From Neolewinella persica DSM 23188 (GTDB lineage Bacteria; Bacteroidota; Bacteroidia; Chitinophagales; Saprospiraceae): 64,000 nt of DNA. The position numbers and the translations under genes are program-made. The stretch spans positions 1-64,000 of the forward strand of contig NZ_KB890419.1 of NCBI RefSeq assembly GCF_000373105.1, in the 5' to 3' direction. The notes under the pieces were generated by a model. It did not search any database and had not been told where the DNA came from. It saw only the letters and a program-made list of their open reading frames with translations. Positions 49,584-59,193 of this stretch are shown here, piece after piece. Each line of letters begins with the position of its first letter. Within the stretch, counting starts at the first letter, position 1.

Positions 49584-50213
49584 ATGACCAACAGCCCCAC
49601 CCACACCATCATCTTCGACATCGGCAACGTCCTCATCGGCTGGAACCCCTTGCTGCTCTATAATAAGGTCTTCGATACGCAGGAGGAAGCGGCCTGGTTT
49701 GTCAACAACATCACCCACCTGGACTGGAACGAAGAACAGGATCGCGGCCGGCCTGTTGCTGAGGCGACGGAACTGCTCGTGGCTGAGCACCCCAAATGGG
49801 AACGGGAAATCAGGATGTACTACGACCGCTGGACGGAACACTTTAGCGGCCCTATCCCCGGTACGGTAGACATATTGAAAGCCCTCCACGCCAGCGGAAA
49901 TTATCGCCTGCTGGCCCTCACCAACTGGAGTGCTGAACTCTTCCCCTGGGCCCGGGAAAACTTCGACTTTTTGCAGCTCTTCGAAGACATCATGGTCTCC
50001 GGAGAGGTGAAAATGAAAAAGCCCAATCCGGACATTTACCTCCACCTGGCGAAGACTTACGACCTGGGGGATTTCTCCGGCTGCCTGTTTATTGACGACA
50101 GTGAGCGCAATGTTGTTGCGGCGCGGAAGCTGGGGCTGGATAGTATCCGCTTTGTGGGGGCGGAGGGGCTGAAGGCAACCCTGGTTATCGAAAAGGGATT
50201 GGTTTTTGGTTAG
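49584..50213 (+). CDS. HAD-superfamily hydrolase
   Basis: From the ATG at 49584 the product has 209 residues; the frame opens at 49536 but the earlier start lacks a good context. Motif I (IIFDIGNVLIGW) lacks the second Asp of the DxD pair, with Gly-Asn-Val where phosphatases often have Asp-Gly, as in some haloacid dehalogenase-like enzymes. Motif II is ALTNWS, Lys in KMKKPNPD and motif III in LFIDDSERNV. It is probably a small-molecule phosphatase or dehalogenase of unknown substrate. A hairpin (TCAGGTCG and complement at 50220-50241) follows. Confidence 0.85.
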   Translation: MTNSPTHTIIFDIGNVLIGWNPLLLYNKVFDTQEEAAWFVNNITHLDWNEEQDRGRPVAEATELLVAEHPKWEREIRMYYDRWTEHFSGPIPGTVDILKALHASGNYRLLALTNWSAELFPWARENFDFLQLFEDIMVSGEVKMKKPNPDIYLHLAKTYDLGDFSGCLFIDDSERNVVAARKLGLDSIRFVGAEGLKATLVIEKGLVFG

Positions 50214-50232
50214 TGCTTTGTCAGGTCGATAG

Positions 50233-50874
50233 GGCGACCTGACCAGCAATTCACAGTGCAACCACCGCCTGAAGAAGTTATATGGGTACTCCGGCGAGGG
50301 TTTCGAATACCTGAAGAAGGTTGTTGTCGGTGGGGTGGGAGATCACTTGCCCGACAGCATCCAACGATTACTCGACGAGGAAGTACTTGAGCCCTTTGGC
50401 ATGAGCAATACCTATTTCAAGCGTGATCCTAAACTGAGTGAGCGTGGCATCTCCGGCCACCTGCATCTCCGGCCGACCGTCCAGGAGTACGGCCTCTGGC
50501 CGGGGATGGCTTTCAGTATGCACACCAACGCGCAAGACTTTGCCCCCTTCGCCATTGCCCTGCTGGAGCGGAAAGGGCTCCGCCCGGAACAAGCCGAAGA
50601 CATGTTTTCTTACCATACCTTACAACCCGAAGAGAATTTTATGGAAGGGTATAAAGCTGGTTTCGGCCTGGGGATAGCCTTGAGGGATTCCCCGTACGGA
50701 CTAGTATTCGGCCACGGTGGGAATAATGGAGATTTTCGCTGCCAGTTTGAGGTTTATGACGAGCTGAAGATGGGGTACATCATTTTTACCAATTCCAGTA
50801 CTGGCGGGCCATTGAACTTTGATTTGTTTCGTTTTCTGGTGGAAGGCGAAGGGAAGCAGCTGAGTAAAGAATAA
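50233..50874 (+). pseudogene. N-terminally truncated serine hydrolase (beta-lactamase-like)
   Basis: The frame is open from 50233 and contains YSGEGFEYLKKVV and LLDEEVLEPFGMSNTYF, the middle part of class C/esterase-type serine hydrolases, then a C-terminal GYKAGFGLGIALRDSPYGLVFGHGGNNG with the HGG third motif. The SxxK nucleophile region, which should lie about 90 residues before YSGEGFEY, is absent, and no start codon precedes. The gene is dead by 5' deletion. It directly follows the HAD gene. Confidence 0.75.
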
Positions 50875-50990
50875 GTGGAGTGTTAAAGCCTTTAACACCC
50901 TGATCACCAACGATATAGTCGTCGATTCTCGTCTTACAGGTTGAAAGGCTCTTCGGGGCCAAATTGACAATTTAAATAATCCCCTGTACT

Positions 50991-51395
50991 ATGAAAACGT
51001 TTCTCTTATTCCCTGTTTTATTCATGGCTTTTGCCCTCTTGTCTTGCGAAAAGGACAATGAGCTGGCCACTCCGCTAAGTGGCGAATGGCGTTTGGTGGA
51101 AGTCTATGCTGATCCCGGCGACGGCTCCGGGTCGTTTGAGCCAGTCACGAGTAATAAGACCATTACTTTTGGCGAAGATGGTGCTTACACCGCAAAGGGT
51201 GACCTCTGCACGATGAATGAAGCCGCTGACACGGAAACCAGCGGTAAGTTCTGGAGTGAAGACCAGAACGTGGAGCCAAATGAATGTATCTCGCTAGCCC
51301 CCCGCTCGGGTATTACCTACGAGTTTGTAGGAGGCGAACTCATTCTGTCCTACCCTTGTATTGAGGCTTGCCAGCACAAATACCGTAAGCAGTAG
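50991..51395 (+). CDS. Small lipoprotein, lipocalin-like
   Basis: The product has 134 residues. The signal peptide ends at a lipobox (ALLSC, Cys19), so it is lipidated. The mature part (LSGEWRLVEVYADPGDGSG, then ITFGEDGAYTAKGD) resembles the short lipocalin-like beta-barrel common in Bacteroidota lipoproteins. Four Cys in the mature part may form disulfides. Its ligand is unknown. A terminator lies about 80 bp downstream. Confidence 0.7.
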   Translation: MKTFLLFPVLFMAFALLSCEKDNELATPLSGEWRLVEVYADPGDGSGSFEPVTSNKTITFGEDGAYTAKGDLCTMNEAADTETSGKFWSEDQNVEPNECISLAPRSGITYEFVGGELILSYPCIEACQHKYRKQ

Positions 51396-51477
51396 TGGGT
51401 TTTCCGTAGCGCATAGAATGCACCTACTTGCCTTCTGAAAGAAGGCTGTATGCTTTAGACTAACTAAATACTAAGTT

Positions 51478-51518
51478 GCCTCTCCCCTGTTTTGAACAGT
51501 TGGGAGAGGCATTTTTTT
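51478..51518 (+). terminator. Rho-independent terminator
   Basis: The stem GCCTCTCCC/GGGAGAGGC is extended by an inner CTGTT/AACAG pair and followed by seven T residues. It ends the lipoprotein transcript. Confidence 0.85.
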
Positions 51519-51638
51519 GCGGAGGACCGAATGCTAAGGTGCTCTCTTCGCTTCCTGTATATACGTTAGCCATCGGACAAAATCTGCAGGTTAAGCAAAC
51601 ATAACCTTGCCCACCCTTTAGCCTCCCGCCGAGTTTCC

Positions 51639-51646
51639 TATCTTTG
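51639..51646 (+). promoter_or_regulatory. TATCTTTG -7 element of carA
   Basis: The octamer is 27 bases upstream of the carA ATG. A TTTA lies 18 bases earlier and could be a weak -33. Confidence 0.5.
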
Positions 51647-51673
51647 CGTGAATTTGACCCCGCCCAAAAAATC

Positions 51674-54189
<2,516 letters not shown>

Positions 54190-54191
<2 letters not shown>

Positions 54192-54280
54192 TAATTTGGA
54201 CTATTGGGGCTATTGGTCTGTTGGTGCGTATCTTGCGAAACTAACTGACCAATAGCACCAACAGACCAATAGCCCCAACT
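54190..54280. repeat. Inverted octad tract between eno and the DivIC-like gene
   Basis: GGGGCTATTGGTCTGTTGG on the left is mirrored by CCAACAGACCAATAGCCCC on the right, with a 36-base centre. The arms are perfect over about 23 bp. Related ACCAATAG units are in the gap before zwf (46995-47040). Confidence 0.8.
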
Positions 54281-54607
54281 ATGGCTCGCAAAAAGAAATC
54301 CGACCCCATCGCCGACCTCTGGAACAAGGTTCCGCCCTACCTGCGGAATCGCTATTTCCTGGCGCTGGTGGCCTTTACCTTTTTCATGGTCTTTATTGAC
54401 CGGCACGACATCGCTACGCAATTCCGTTTGCACTCCACCGTAAACCGGTTGGAAGAAAGCCTGCAGGGATACGATGAGTTGATCGACAATGCCGAAGCCG
54501 AGAAAATGGATATGGAAGCTAATCGGGAAACCTTTGCCCGGGAGGGATACTTCATGCAGAAGGATGATGAAGATGTCTTCATTATCGTAGAGGAAGAGGA
54601 GGAGTAA
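54281..54607 (+). CDS. Septum-formation initiator (DivIC/FtsB-like)
   Basis: The product has 108 residues. A basic N terminus (ARKKKSD) is followed by one membrane helix (NRYFLALVAFTFFMVFI, about 24-40) and a coiled coil (about 45-85), the classic layout of FtsB/DivIC, which joins FtsL and FtsQ in the divisome. The acidic tail (EEEEE) is like Bacteroidota versions. eno lies immediately upstream, as is often seen for ftsB in other bacteria, which supports the call. A bidirectional terminator follows. Confidence 0.88.
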   Translation: MARKKKSDPIADLWNKVPPYLRNRYFLALVAFTFFMVFIDRHDIATQFRLHSTVNRLEESLQGYDELIDNAEAEKMDMEANRETFAREGYFMQKDDEDVFIIVEEEEE

Positions 54608-54647
54608 GTTCCCCGGACTGATTATTTGAACAGCCTGATTTAACGCG

Positions 54648-54682
54648 TAAGCCCCGATTCATTAGATATGGATCGGGGCTTA
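54648..54682. terminator. Bidirectional terminator between convergent genes
   Basis: TAAGCCCCGAT and ATCGGGGCTTA form an 11-bp stem around a 13-nt loop. It lies between the DivIC-like gene and the convergent T9SS gene. Confidence 0.7.
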
Positions 54683-54704
54683 CTCGTATTAACCTTTGGC
54701 TCTT

Positions 54705-57257
54705 TTACCTGGTACCGATTATGAGGCTCCGAACGCCGTATCCCGTATTTGTTACGACGCGGAGGTAATAGGCTCCGGTAGGTAGTGAGGAGAGGTCCAG
54801 CGTTAGCTGGTTACGCCCCGGAAGGGAGCGCAACTCGCGACTGAGCACGTGCTGGCCGTTAGCAGAAATAACACTAATACTTGCCGTCTCTGCCTGAAGA
54901 CTTTCCCAGCTGAGCGTAGTAAAGCCATTTGCGGGGTTTGGCGCGAGCTGTAATGCGGTTGGCTCCGGTAATGTAGGGTCCGGTCGGACCGCCACCGGTA
55001 TGTCTCCGCTTATCCGTGTCCAAAACACTTTGTGGTGGAAATCGGTAAAGTCCATGTAAGTTCCGGCAATGACGGTTTGTCCTTGCTCATCAAAGGAGAG
55101 GCTATTGAGAACGATCGGGCTTAAGTAATTATTGAGAACGACCCGCTCTGCGAGTGGCGTACCATCTGCGTCAAAGGTGTGATAGGTTACCCGGTTGTCG
55201 TAGCCCCTGAAATTAATGATCCGGTTGCTTTCACTGGTAATAACCGTAATGGAATCTGATTCGGGATGAAACGCTGCGATAGCACTCACCAGATTGAAAT
55301 CATACTGCCTGCTTTGTTTCCAGTTCAATTCTCCGGTTGCTGCATCTACATTCAGTATGGACAATTGATCTCTGTTATTCACTCCAATGATGGAAGTGGA
55401 TCGGCCACTTATTAGGAGGCTGTTATCAGTAGCACGATAGTCCAGTTTAGCCAGCCGGAGCCGGTCAGTTACTTCTGGTTCATTGAGTAATGCTGAATAC
55501 AGTTTGTTCCCCGCTCCATCAGTTTTAATGAGTAATGTCTGAATCCTATCCGGATTATAATTGTTGGCAAAGTAGAGATTACCTTCCTGGTCAAAAGTGA
55601 TACGGGTGGGGCGGAAATCGATAAAGTCTGCCGAAATTAAAGTGTCAAAACGAATCAATCCTTCGGGGGAAAGACGGGTCAGGTGCAACCCACGATCATC
55701 AGCTCCAAACTGGCTAAGGAAGTAGACGACGGCGTAGTCTCCATCTGGGAGGCGTACCGTCTGGTTACGACTGGCGTAACGAATGATCCTCGTCTCAATG
55801 GTCACGGAGTCAGTTGTCCGTAACGCTTCGTCCAATTGTAGAAATTGCAACCGCTCCCGAGGGCCACTTCCGTTGAGCTGACTGGTAATATATCCACCAT
55901 CTTCTTTTGGGTATAACTGGCCAAAGAAGAAGTCCTCTCGCTCGGTAAAACGGTTAGCTATGAGATTACCAGCGGTATCGGTAACGTGTATCGAAGGATA
56001 CCAATCGTCAAAAGAACGTTCCTCATCGACACTGAGGGTTACGCGCTCTTCATTTACAACCATCTGTGACACCAATACATCGGTTTGCTCACTACCCGCA
56101 CCGATTGTAATGCGATTATTGTCCGTAAAACCACTATTGAGATTTACCCGAACCAAGTCACTTCCATCCGCACGGCCCAGACCCCCATCCGTAACCAGGA
56201 TTTTACCTTCCCTGACGGGTGTTCGGACTTTTTGGAAATTACTGAGTTGAGATGATCTGCTTTCATCCAATGAAAAGAAATCTTCGAAAAAGTAGGAGTA
56301 CTCCGATGAAGCGGTTAACGCAATAAAGCGATCTTCGGAAAAGAAAAATTCACCTACCGGATATTTATCGTTCAAGAAACCGGACATTCTATAGTAGTAC
56401 TCCTGAATTTCGCCACTTGCACTGATTTCAAAAAAACGAAAACAACTGTTTACGGTAAAATAGGTTCCACGCGCGGGAATGTAGACCAACCTGCTCAATC
56501 CGGGCAGTTCCACTAGATTTCCTTCGCAGGAAGTTTCCTGATCAACGGCGATAGAAAAAACCTCTTCGCCCGTACTACCGGTAAACGCTTTGGCCACCCA
56601 CTGGCCGGGGGTGGCCTCATAAGTCGTGGCGACCTGAGCGTTAAGTCCGGGTTCAATACGTCCCCCTCCTTCGGTAAGTTGGAAAGCTGGCAGACTTACG
56701 GACCAGGAGGTCGTGAGTGTAGCAGGCTCAATGGCCATGATTTCGAGTTGCGGGGTGGCCGCAAGGTTGTCATCATAGCTAACGACGAGCGTTCCGTCGG
56801 GCAATACCACGAAATCGATTACCCGTTCGGCCACTCCGGGAGTAGGGAGACTAAATGCTTCGATAAACTCGAGGTCGGCACCGAAGCGCAGGAACTGCAA
56901 GTCTGGATAGCTGGCCTGGTCAATAGGGATGGATTCGGCCAGTACCCAAATGGTGCTGTCGGCTCCGGCCCGAACGCCTCGCACAAATTGATGATCCGGG
57001 AGTTGTACCCGTACGGAGTCGGTCAGCGTGTCTTGCTCGGACTCAAGCAGGTAAACAACAACATCAAGGTCAAGATTGTCGGGGTTCGTTACCTGGCCTG
57101 CGGCCAAAAAACCGTTGCCAGGAAAAGTGTCGAGGGCCGTAATTGTTGAGAAGTCGTTGCGTATGCCTACGGTCGTTTCAAAAGAAGCATCAAATTGTAG
57201 CTGCGCGTGGAGGTAAGTGGAGCAAAGTGCTACACAAAGAAGACAAAGGTGTCTCAT
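54705..57257 (-). CDS. T9SS-exported beta-propeller-like protein
   Basis: The product has 850 residues with a signal peptide (1-18, ending YLHAQ). The body (about 25-760) has many short WxxLxxFD-like strands and alternating hydrophobic residues that look like a beta-propeller or WD-like fold, without a named family. The last 75 residues are a T9SS type A sorting domain (ALQLAPNPANGFTTLSW, then PTGAYYLRVVTNTGYGVRSLI). It is exported through the outer membrane, with an unknown target. Dispersed motif copy n faces its start at 185 bp. Confidence 0.8.
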   Translation of the reverse strand: MRHLCLLCVALCSTYLHAQLQFDASFETTVGIRNDFSTITALDTFPGNGFLAAGQVTNPDNLDLDVVVYLLESEQDTLTDSVRVQLPDHQFVRGVRAGADSTIWVLAESIPIDQASYPDLQFLRFGADLEFIEAFSLPTPGVAERVIDFVVLPDGTLVVSYDDNLAATPQLEIMAIEPATLTTSWSVSLPAFQLTEGGGRIEPGLNAQVATTYEATPGQWVAKAFTGSTGEEVFSIAVDQETSCEGNLVELPGLSRLVYIPARGTYFTVNSCFRFFEISASGEIQEYYYRMSGFLNDKYPVGEFFFSEDRFIALTASSEYSYFFEDFFSLDESRSSQLSNFQKVRTPVREGKILVTDGGLGRADGSDLVRVNLNSGFTDNNRITIGAGSEQTDVLVSQMVVNEERVTLSVDEERSFDDWYPSIHVTDTAGNLIANRFTEREDFFFGQLYPKEDGGYITSQLNGSGPRERLQFLQLDEALRTTDSVTIETRIIRYASRNQTVRLPDGDYAVVYFLSQFGADDRGLHLTRLSPEGLIRFDTLISADFIDFRPTRITFDQEGNLYFANNYNPDRIQTLLIKTDGAGNKLYSALLNEPEVTDRLRLAKLDYRATDNSLLISGRSTSIIGVNNRDQLSILNVDAATGELNWKQSRQYDFNLVSAIAAFHPESDSITVITSESNRIINFRGYDNRVTYHTFDADGTPLAERVVLNNYLSPIVLNSLSFDEQGQTVIAGTYMDFTDFHHKVFWTRISGDIPVAVRPDPTLPEPTALQLAPNPANGFTTLSWESLQAETASISVISANGQHVLSRELRSLPGRNQLTLDLSSLPTGAYYLRVVTNTGYGVRSLIIGTR

Positions 57258-57441
57258 GATTTTTCAGGTTAATAAGGTTTGTAAAAGGATCTTTATAAAG
57301 GTCAGAAGGTGTTTTAGTAGCGACAAATATAAATCTATTCACTACGAAGTATTTCCATTGGGTCCATCTTTTGACTACTAAACTCATAATTCTTACCTTC
57401 GCGGACGCTTAGCTTCCGGGTTGTTGCCTACACGCTTTTTT

Positions 57442-57464
57442 GGGCGCGGCCGCAGGATGCAAGG
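57442..57464 (+). repeat. Dispersed motif copy n (variant AGGATGCAA)
   Basis: The sequence is GGGCGCGGCCGCAGGATGCA then AGGAACGGTTTTAAAGGAGC, closely matching copy b. It faces the minus-strand T9SS gene. Confidence 0.85.
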
Positions 57465-57525
57465 AACGGTTTTAAAGGAGCAAAGTCCGCTGGCGGGCAC
57501 CAGTTCTTCAGGACCTTCCAAAGCC

Positions 57526-57560
57526 TCAATCTGCAATCAACAATCAACAATCTACAAATA
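57526..57560. repeat. CAATCAA-type heptad array
   Basis: Five perfect-period 7-mers (CAATCTG, CAATCAA twice, CAATCTA, CAAATAG) lie 7 bp before the sucD ATG. Confidence 0.75.
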
Positions 57561-57567
57561 GCACCAC

Positions 57568-58440
57568 ATGGCAGTTCTTGTAACTAAAGATTCAAACATC
57601 ATCGTCCAGGGAATCACCGGAAAGGAAGGTGGTTTCCACGCCGGACAGATGAAGGAATACGGTACCAACCTGGTTGGTGGTGTTACCCCCGGAAAAGGCG
57701 GTCAGGAAACCCTGGGCGTTCCCGTATTCAACACCGTAGCTGAGGCGGTAGCCAAAGTCGGTGCTGACGTCACCGTTATCTTCGTGCCCCCGCCCTTCGC
57801 CGGTGATGCGATCATGGAGGCAGCGGTTGCTGGCATCAAGGTCATCATTTGTATTACCGAGGGTATCCCGGTACAAGACATGGTGAAGGTGCGTTCCTTC
57901 ATCAACGATTACGACTGCCGCCTGATCGGCCCGAACTGCCCCGGCGTCATCACGCCCGGTGAAGCCAAGTGTGGTATCATGCCCGGATTCATCCACAACC
58001 CCGGCCGTATTGGCATCGTTTCCCGTTCCGGCACCCTGACTTACGAAGCCGTAGACCAGGTCACCAAGGCTGGTATGGGCCAGAGTACTTGTATCGGAAT
58101 CGGTGGTGACCCCATCATCGGGACTACCACCAAGGACGCCGTAGAATTACTGATGAACGACCCCGATACCGACGGTATCGTGATGATCGGTGAGATCGGC
58201 GGTACAATGGAAGCCGACGCTGCCTACTACATCAAAGAACACGGCACTAAGCCAGTAGTCGGTTTCATCGCCGGACAGACGGCCCCGAAAGGTCGTACCA
58301 TGGGCCACGCCGGTGCCATCGTAGGCGGTCATGAAGACACCGCCGAAGCCAAGATGAAGATCATGGCCGAATGTGGCATTCACGTAGTAAGCAGCCCGGC
58401 GGAGATCGGCATTACTATGGTGAAGGCGTTGAGTAAGTAA
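57568..58440 (+). CDS. sucD: Succinyl-CoA synthetase alpha subunit
   Basis: The product has 290 residues. Together with SucC it converts succinyl-CoA to succinate and makes ATP or GTP in the TCA cycle. The CoA-binding N-terminal domain ([20 protein letters not shown]) is followed by the [20 protein letters not shown] block, [13 protein letters not shown] and the phosphohistidine in [10 protein letters not shown] near residue 250. sucC is not adjacent, which is common in Bacteroidota. A T-run terminator follows immediately. Expression probably comes from the TACCTTCG upstream. Confidence 0.97.
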   Translation: MAVLVTKDSNIIVQGITGKEGGFHAGQMKEYGTNLVGGVTPGKGGQETLGVPVFNTVAEAVAKVGADVTVIFVPPPFAGDAIMEAAVAGIKVIICITEGIPVQDMVKVRSFINDYDCRLIGPNCPGVITPGEAKCGIMPGFIHNPGRIGIVSRSGTLTYEAVDQVTKAGMGQSTCIGIGGDPIIGTTTKDAVELLMNDPDTDGIVMIGEIGGTMEADAAYYIKEHGTKPVVGFIAGQTAPKGRTMGHAGAIVGGHEDTAEAKMKIMAECGIHVVSSPAEIGITMVKALSK

Positions 58441-58459
58441 TTTATTACTCCGTTTACGA

Positions 58460-58502
58460 TAAAAATGCGCTGACGCTCTCTGGAACGTCAGCGCATTTTT
58501 TA
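58460..58502 (+). terminator. Terminator after sucD
   Basis: The stem AATGCGCTGACG/CGTCAGCGCATT encloses a 10-nt loop and is flanked by A-runs on one side and six T residues on the other. Confidence 0.88.
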
Positions 58503-58603
58503 TGCCTGGTCAGGAGTTGGACTATAGTTGCCCCGGTCATCAGAGGTGATTTTGCGTTCGCGTAACGAATGCGGCCTTTAAGAAGTCTGTCCAGTAGGGG
58601 CGC

Positions 58604-58857
58604 CCCTTGCGGCTATGGTGTGCACACATCTTTACGGTGCTCTAAATGATCGCGATTTTACACATCCGATGAACTTTCAGCCGACTACGTCAGGCTGAAA
58701 GATGCATCGGATGAGAAAACCGCGTGACTGTCGAGCCGTTTTCTCATCGTAGGCATCTTTTTTGAGCACGGAGGCGAAGCCGAAGCGCTCAAAAAAGTTC
58801 CTCCGATGTGTAAAACGGCGGGTCTGTAAACTTGTGTGCACACCATAGCCCTTGCGG
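58604..58857. mobile_element. MITE with 9-bp target duplication
   Basis: The 236-bp element at 58613-58848 has perfect 16-bp terminal inverted repeats (CTATGGTGTGCACACA and its complement). Similarity continues inward about 60 bp with gaps (TTTTACACATCCGATGAAC against TTTTACACATCGGAGGAAC). Immediate flanks are direct repeats CCCTTGCGG at 58604-58612 and 58849-58857, a 9-bp target duplication. Inside are three more perfect hairpins: CTTTCAGCC/GGCTGAAAG (58673-58701), GATGAGAAAAC/GTTTTCTCATC (58710-58748) and CTTTTTTGAGC/GCTCAAAAAAG (58757-58797). No transposase is encoded, so it moves only with help from a related IS; a 9-bp duplication is compatible with several families. Confidence 0.9.
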
Positions 58858-59059
58858 TCGCCCGACTGGTCGCCCAGCAGGTGAAATATATTCACCTCCG
58901 GAGCCCGAGACTGGTATAGCCAGTATCTTCCTGCAGTGAAGTTGTCTGTTCTAGGCCGAGTTGTTGTTTCAGGAGATTAAAATTATCCCCTCTATTGACG
59001 CAAGTCCGAATGGAAAATGAGGAATCACGATTCGCAATGGCTGGCCTTCTACCATTCCC

Positions 59060-59077
59060 TGCACCTGCGGCCGCGCC
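59060..59077 (-). repeat. Dispersed motif copy o
   Basis: The minus strand reads GGCGCGGCCGCAGGTGCA then GGGAATGG. It lies 116 bp upstream of the propeller/HTH gene in the gene-facing orientation. Confidence 0.85.
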
Positions 59078-59193
59078 TGAACATCATCGTGCGCTACTCA
59101 GAACAGTTCAGGCATTGTTGAAGACACTACGACCTTGCATAAATTTAAACCAGTACTTCCCCCTACCTTTACCCACCAACCAAACCAATCCAA

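Larger units (their letters stand above)
57258..57567. other. Divergent gap holding motif copy n and heptads
   Basis: The gap contains motif copy n, a TACCTTCG -7-like element toward sucD near 57396-57403, and a CAATCAA heptad array (57526-57560) that ends a few bases before sucD. No gene seen. Confidence 0.5.
58503..59193. other. Long gap with MITE and motif copy o
   Basis: No gene is convincing in this 690-bp stretch. It contains a MITE (58613-58848) with its target duplication, a small GGTGAA/TTCACC hairpin at 58881-58896, motif copy o at 59060-59077, and CCCTACCTTTACCC near 59165 that may be a -7 element for the regulator gene. Confidence 0.6.

Noticed and set aside
58677-58895. Minus-strand frame of 72 codons inside the MITE
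   Set aside because: It is formed by the hairpins and inverted ends and crosses the element boundary; it has no transposase motif.
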